Of a stretch of DNA of 64,000 bases, positions 57,621-64,000 are shown piece after piece. The notes under the pieces were generated by a model. That model was not told the DNA's origin. It was given only the letters and a program-made list of their open reading frames with translations, and made no database searches. Position numbers and translations under genes: made by a program. Numbering within the stretch: position 1 is the first letter of the stretch; each line of letters begins with the position of its first letter. This stretch comes from Clarireedia homoeocarpa (taxonomy: Eukaryota > Ascomycota > Leotiomycetes > Helotiales > Rutstroemiaceae): assembly GCA_001465935.1 (NCBI GenBank), contig LNKV01000062.1, positions 62,001-126,000 of the forward strand, given 5' to 3'.

Positions 57621-60600
57621 AAAATTAAATAGAATATTATTTATATAATACTAATATATAATCGAGTTATTAGTTAATCTAAATAGTATAACTTTATACT
57701 TATATATTCTATATTATATATAGAATATAATATATTCCTTAGAGACCGGGTTTATATAAATATAATAGAATACTTAATAGATATCTAGTTTAATAAAGAC
57801 TTTTACTTTTAAAAGCTTAATTAAGATTTTATTAATAAGTAGAAGTAAATATCTATCTTTATAAATAAGAGTATTTAAAGTTCAGAAGTTAATATATAAA
57901 TAAAAGGAATTATTAAACTTTCTTATAAATAAGATAGGAATTATAAAAGGTACTTAATTTAATTTAATAAAGTTTTTAAACAAGTTATCTATAATATATT
58001 CTTTAACTACTTCTAGCTCTTTTAGCGATATCTTATAAAGAGGATTATACTTAAAAGTTTTTTCTTTATTACTTTTTAATTAGATCTTATAGTTATATAG
58101 ATAATAAAGTAGAAGGAAGTTGAACTTAGATTTTAAGAATATATATATATATACTATATATTTAACTAGTATAAGTAGTTTAATATCAATATTTATAAAA
58201 GAGTATATAGTAATAAAATAGTTAGTCAAGGCTAATAACTATATAATTAAAGTAGTTAAATTTTATTTAGATATTTACTACTCTTTTTATTAGTTAATAA
58301 GATTATCAATCTTTTATAAAATAATTATAAAGAGTTTATTATCATTATCTCTTTTATAAATACAGTTTATTATTATAATAGAGATTGTATATATCTCTAT
58401 AATACTTAGTTTATATTATAAAAAAGAGATCTAAAAAGACTTTAAAAGTCTCTTAAACTTAGTATTAAATATAAAAGTTATAGGCTCGACTAACTTTAAC
58501 TCTTTTTCTATATAGATAATAGAATATTTAATTTAGACTTTATAGAATAAATTATTTTTAACTAAAATAGCTTTGTTTTTAATAAAGAAATCTAAGTATT
58601 TATTTAAGATATTAAGTAGAGTTATTTTAATATAGAGTAATAAATATATAATAAATATTTTTAATATTTTTCCGTTTGTATATTATATTTTAATAATAAC
58701 TATATTAATAAAAAATAGTTATTTCTAATAAATTTTTTAGTCTAAGTTATTTTAATTAAATTTTCAATCTCGATATACTATATTAGTTTAATAAACCTTG
58801 TTTATTATCTTGGGCTCGTGTAAATAAGTTTTAATATTATAAGATTTTATATATATTTAGCTTATAAGTAGTTCTTTAAACTAAATAAAATATCTTTAAA
58901 TATAGTTAACTAATACTCGATTCTTAATAAGCTATTTATATTCTAGTATTATTATATATATATCTAAGTAAATAATTAGAAAAAAAGTAAATAATTAGAT
59001 ATAACTATTGATTATAAGATTGATTAAAATATAATAGATAATTAGAAGTTTATCTTAGTTATTATATTCTTTGACTTATAAAAGTGTTTTCAAGTATTTA
59101 ATTATAAACCTAAGATTATAATAAAGTTGTTAAAAAAAAGAAATATTAATTAATATAAAGCTATTTACTTTAGAGTTAATAAGAACTTTAGTTTAATAGA
59201 AGATACTATTTTTTATTAGTTTATATAATATTATTATATAGTTTCTACTTATCAATTTAATTAAATCTAAATATCTTATATCTTTTAAGTTATTTAAAAA
59301 AAAGTCTTTATCTAAATACTATCTTTTACTTAGTTTACTTCTAATTACTTTATATAAATTATAGCTTTAGTCTAGATTTTAGTTAGGATATTATTTTCTT
59401 TCTTTATTTTCTTTATTATATCTTTATAAAACTTATACTCAACTTTACTCACTATATAGTATAGAGTCTAGACTCAAGCGAGAGCAAAGAAGAGAGAGCT
59501 TTAAATAAAGTTACTAATTAGTAAAGTAACTCTTTAGCTAAAGGAGAAGTAATATAGTATATTAGTAAATAAAAGTAGTTATATAAATAAAGTAGTAGTA
59601 AAGATACTAGATTAGTTTTAAAGAACTTACTAGCTTTTAATATAAATAGTAGCTCGGTCTTAACAGTTTATTATAGTCACTATTATTTTAATAGAAACTT
59701 ATTAAACTTACTTATTTATTATAATATTAGTATTATTTATATCTAGATACTAAAGTACTTATATATTAGTCTTATAATTCTCGCTTCTAAAACGACTTAT
59801 AAATAAATATATTTAGTAATTATTATTTAACTTTTTAATAAAGTTTTAGTATTTATTCTTTAAATTGATCTTACTAATAATATTTACTAAAAGCTCGAAC
59901 TATTAATAGAAAAGCTTAAAGAGTTAGCCTTCGAGCTAGACAAGATATATATATATATTTTAAGTATACTAGTACTTAGCTAGATCTATTAAGAAGTTAG
60001 TTATTTTATTGATTATTTACTCGGATATAATATTGTCTTAGATATATAATTCTTTATAATACTCAAAGGCCAAGCCTTCTAATTAGTCTAATATAAATAA
60101 GTATTTAGTATTGTTATTAATAAAACTATACTTATACTAGCTAATTCGATTTATAATAAACTTTCTCTATAATTAGATAATAAACTTTTTTTTATTAGAG
60201 AGTTTATTAGTTAAATATAGAACCTTAAATAATATATAACTCGATATAACTAAAGTAGTATTATATTAGTATAAAGGAGCAAGTAGTTATAAGCTATATA
60301 ACTAATATAGTAGTAATAGTTAGAAAGTACTAAGTAAGTTATATTTAATTGTTAGTTAAAGTAATAACTGTTTTTTAATCTAATCTACTAATATAGTATA
60401 CTTAGTATTTTAAACTATTAGTTATATTTAGAATTAGACTTATATCTCTATTATTTAAGTTATTAGTATTGTTATTAAGTTATTAGATAATATAACTAAA
60501 GGAGCTCTTTAAACCGCTTTTCCTTTACTTTTGCCTTGACGTTGATAGTTATCTTAGTCACCAATATCTATATTTTAGTTGAATTAAGATAAAGGGGATA

Positions 60601-61079
60601 TAGATAATATTGAATAGTTTTATTAAGTTGTAAAGAGTTGTATAAGAGAGAGAGATTGTTAATAAGAATCTGAGAGAGACTTATCTCCTACTTAGTATAT
60701 AGCTTAGAGTATTGCTTAGCTAGTCTCAAGAGTATTCTGAGTACTAAGCTGAGTGTCGAGAATAGTAGTAGTGCCTTGCGAAGTACTACAAGAAGGCGAG
60801 CCCGCTTACTTAGCCAATACAGAACGACTTAGCTAACCTCTATTTTGAGGTTAGAGAGATATTCGATATATTGTTGTAATAAATCTTTAGAGACTATATA
60901 GAATAGGTAATTTAAGGGGTATTGGAGAGTAATACTATATATCGGCAAGGCCGGAATAGGTCTATTCCTACTGCTCAGAGAATCCTTAAAGAAGAGATTC
61001 AAAGGTAAGAAGGGATTAAGTATTGATATTATTTAGATAGCCGTTAACGTGGCTGAAAGGATAAGTGAGTTGTTAATAA

Positions 61080-61296
61080 TATAACGAGACTGCCAGTTAA
61101 GACACTGAATAACCTTAGAATTAACAACTACAGAGCTAAGAGGATTATAAGGGCCTGAAGGCTTATATACAGGAAGTGATCATATGCTATATCACGTGTA
61201 TGCTAATGTATGCTAATGCATGCCTGATGTCTGACTCACCCCCAGGGAGGTCATGTCCTTATGTAGCATCGTGATAATTCGGTCAGAATCATCACA
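61080..61296 (-). repeat. 5' LTR (right), mostly unmutated
   Basis: 217 bp. In element orientation it starts TGTGATGATTCTGACCG and ends CAGTCTCGTTATA, where the final ATA may be a RIP product of ACA. A TATATAAG box lies inside at about 61165-61172 (minus strand). The adjacent ankyrin code resumes immediately after the target duplication. Confidence 0.92.
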
Positions 61297-61301
61297 GCCT
61301 C

Positions 61302-64000
61302 TAGATCAGCGCCTTTCTCAAGTAGCTGTTTTACTACAGCAGTATATCCCCTTTGTGTAGCCTATGATAGCGGCGTCAGACCATATTTGTCCTTGGCCTC
61401 TAGATCAGCACCTTTCTCAAGTAGCTGTTCTACTACAGCAGTATGCCCGCTTTTTGCCGCCCATAATAACGGCGTCTGACTGTATTTGTCCTTGGCCTCT
61501 AGATCATTCCGAAAATCAATTTTAATCGGATATTGCTTAAGCAGAAAGATCTCTATTGCCCCCTCAAGTCCTAGAGCAGATAACAAACAAAGTGGGGGCC
61601 CATCCGCAGGAATCATATTATGCTTACCATAAATTGTAACCCATTCTCTGCAGTGTTTGAGTAGACAAATATCAGTTGTTCTTGCTGCTTCTGCTGCTTG
61701 GAAATCTTTTGCCGACTGATGGTAGTGGTCTACCCAGTAATTGGCGGAGTAGTCAAGTAGTGAGTCATTCGTCTTTGCAAAGTTTGAATGGAGATAGAAG
61801 ATGCATACTTTTGCCAAAACCGAATTAGCGTTCATCAAGTCAATTGAATGCTTCCAATAGTATGGGAGGGTCGTCCCAGAGTCTGGCGTGTCCTTGGCTT
61901 TCCGATTCTCATTATTGGGGTTATGAGCAGTTGGGACTAGAAACTCTCTAACTGTTTGATGGAGAAGATAAAGTCTGTCATCGACACGAACAACAAGGAG
62001 ACCGCAACAATCCCGGATTATATCCCACATTCTCTCTTTCATTTCGATGTCATCAGCTGTAACCTGGTAAGATGGCTGATACTCTGCAAATGGCAGAGCT
62101 ATAGACATTTCTTGAAGAGTAAGCGGTCTTCTTGCTGCTACAACCATTTGCAAGATAGTTTGAGTCCTTTTAAGGTCTTGGTTGCCCTGGCCTTGCGTTT
62201 TTAGCCTACTTAGAATCTTTTCGTAAGCGTCATCGATGTTCTTTGGCGGGTTTTTGATAAAGTTCTCGATATAATTCTTGTCAATAGTAGATGTATTTTT
62301 CAAGAGATCATCGAAAACAAGAGTTATCCACAGATAAGTACGTCCCGGAGCAGTACCCAAATTCGTTTTCATCAAATTTGCTATCGGCGTCGCTAGATGG
62401 AAAGTATCACAAATATGATCGATACGTTTGTCAACAACGATCTTGATCTCCTTTTCAATATCGTTTGCAACGTCATCTTCTTCACCAGCAAGACGGATTT
62501 CAGGAAGCTGGTGTCCCCAAACATAAGAGAACTTCGATTGTATTATGTCTCCATATGGTCGACTAGTCAAAAAAACCTTGAGAAGGCATGATACTTTGTT
62601 CTGCCGACTTCGGTAGAAATCGTTTATAGCATCGATGAGTTCGTTCCTATCCTTTTGCCGGCATTCATCTAAGGCATCAAGAACGCAAATTACCTCTCCA
62701 GCGTCAGGATGAAGAGCGGCCTCAGTAAAAGTCTTCCAGAGGTTGGAAACAGAGCCAAAAAAGCTCGCTTTACCAACGGTCTCAAAATGGCGTAGAGCAG
62801 AATTGGCTAGAGGAGTACAGCCACTCGATTCAGAGATGTACAGAAGCTGATGAAGGAGAGTGCAAAGTGCTCCGGTAGCGCTCTTCTGATGTTCAAAATC
62901 ATCCTTGAAGAAAAAATAGCACACAGCTCGATCTGTGGACCTCGGCAAGACGGTGTCGATAAGATGTTTTGACAGTACAGATTTTCCGCTTCCTGGATAA
63001 GCGGTCAAGAGGAGAAGAGGAGACCGAGAGTCCGGATTGCCCGGAGATTCCCATTCTTTGAACTTATCATGATTTGTAAACCACTTACAAGTACCTTTCT
63101 CCGGAGGCTTAACTCGATCTTTGCTGGACGTGTAGCTATCTCCGCCTGGCCATGCATGCTCATGAAGTTCTGTGAGAAATGCACTGACTCTCTCTCTGCG
63201 GGTTTCGGTTTTTTGGTGAAGAGTCGCGGTCTGCTGTGCCAATCGGTCCTTTTCCAGGTCTTCCTTGATCGTTCGAACTTCCATCCAGCCAATGACTATA
63301 GAATGATCTCTCACATGAGCCTCGGCATTTTTTATTTCGGATAGCAAAACATCCCATTCACCCTGGCGAAACATGTCTTTCAGTTTCTGAGCGATGGGAT
63401 TCTTTTTAAGGTGACAAGCTGCCCGGGCTAGGAATTCAATTATATGGGAGCATAGTTTCGTCATGGATTCCTTGACTACCACCTCTTGTGCCTTGGTCCA
63501 ATGCAGATTCTCGTTCTTCGCAAGACGGTAAATCACGTGTGGAATCTCATTCAGACCTTTGAAGAGAAAGTCTTTCTGACTGCTAGCTTGAACATAAAGC
63601 TATCTGAGTATCAGCATCTGATATATAGCCGTAATAGGGAACTTACCGATAAAACAAACATTGCACCAGCACACGCTATTGAAGCCGGGAGGCATGGTTG
63701 AGCAGCAGTGGAAATGATCTCTTTCGCCTTTAAGATACGACCGGCCGCATTCTTCAGGACACTAGCAGCTTGATCCGACTTGTTGGCCTCTTCAAAACTC
63801 TTGGACTTAGACTTAATGAAAGCGGAGATCTGTTCCTGCTTCTTGGAAGTATCAGAACTGTCGAGATCTATCGATTCAGATTTTAAGATGTCGTAAAACG
63901 CATCTAGAAGTTGATTCTTTTTTAGGTCCTTTCTCAGTTCAACTTCCGCAATCTCCCACATATTGTCTTTTTGGGACGAGTCAGTGACATCTGGATTCGA
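61302..64000 (-). pseudogene. NACHT_N-NACHT-ankyrin NLR, split by retrotransposon, 5' end off-window
   Basis: Minus strand: exon >64000-63647 and exon 63599 downward, with a 47-nt intron restoring AMFVLS-LYVQASSQKDF. The N-terminal part matches the NWD NACHT-NTPase N-terminal domain (NACHT_N): DAFYDILKSE, AAGRILKAKEII, GLNEIPHVIYRLAKNENLHW. The NACHT domain has Walker A TAYPGSGKSVLSKHL, Walker B VICVLDALDEC and LTSRPYGDI, then helical regions (LLHQTVREFLVPT). Ankyrin repeats begin about 61510 (DLEAKDKYSQTPLLWAAKSGH). A TAG at 61362-61364 replaces a conserved Trp codon in the second repeat, and 60 bp later the gypsy element interrupts the gene. A shortened NACHT protein without most ankyrins might still be made. 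Residual upstream exons lie beyond the window. Confidence 0.9.

Larger units (their letters stand above)
54656..61296 (-). mobile_element. Ty3/gypsy LTR retrotransposon, RIP-decayed, inside an NLR gene
   Basis: A 6,641-bp element bounded by two 217-bp LTRs. Its flanks are a 5-bp target duplication, GTCTC left (54651-54655) and GCCTC right (61297-61301), identical except for one C-to-T change. Orientation is minus: a purine-rich tract AGAAGGGGGGGGTGA (54873-54887, minus strand) lies just upstream of the left LTR. A reverse-transcriptase core also reads on the minus strand. The body from about 54.9 to 60.5 kb is extremely AT-rich with TpA excess and no open frame. From 60.5 kb to the right LTR base composition is normal. 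No protein is intact. Confidence 0.93.

Overview
The window is nuclear DNA of a filamentous ascomycete (Pezizomycotina). Intron-bearing genes use short GT-AG introns of about 45-150 nt, and the gene set is typical of these fungi: xanthine dehydrogenase, Vti1, Dsc3, Cox11, DNA polymerase iota, a P450 and fungal STAND/NLR proteins. One retrotransposon shows the C-to-T/G-to-A decay expected of RIP. Protein style suggests Leotiomycetes, but I cannot name a species from sequence alone. I assigned introns by hand from splice sites plus family conservation. In every complete multi-exon model the exon lengths sum to a multiple of three.

Layout. 1-8 kb: the 3' nine-tenths of a xanthine dehydrogenase gene, a convergent FAD oxidoreductase and the Qb-SNARE vti1. 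8-12.2 kb: gene-poor debris with hairpins, a frameshifted ORF of a repeated type and a dead IS630/Tc1/mariner transposase. 12.2-16 kb: an apparently intact patatin-NB-ARC-TPR protein, a fungal NLR-like immune or allorecognition receptor, with nine nearly identical 42-residue TPR units. 16.4-25 kb: a three-gene carbohydrate module. It holds a secreted beta-helix protein, an MFS sugar transporter and a divergent intracellular GH31 alpha-xylosidase-like enzyme, with two adjacent CreA-type sites in the shared promoter.

25-48 kb: mostly housekeeping and metabolic genes. They are dsc3, a kynurenine/aromatic aminotransferase with two possible starts, an SDR, a TrhO/TSTD2-like rhodanese, a P450, an F-box-like protein, cox11, a cupin, a conserved Ser/His-rich protein and DNA polymerase iota with a 12-nt micro-exon. 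They are separated by long low-complexity intergenic stretches.

48-64 kb: an accessory compartment. It has a decayed fungal-type (FunK1) protein kinase and then a second NLR on the minus strand, NACHT_N-NACHT-ankyrin. The ankyrin array of this NLR is split by a 6,641-bp Ty3/gypsy element with 217-bp LTRs and a 5-bp target duplication. The element is strongly RIP-decayed except for its right-hand 0.8 kb. RIP-like stops spill into the flanking ankyrin repeats, and the gene runs off the right edge.

The most interesting biology is therefore two NLR-type genes of different architecture: one intact and close to a SNARE gene, the other broken by a transposon. The compact sugar-utilisation module comes next.
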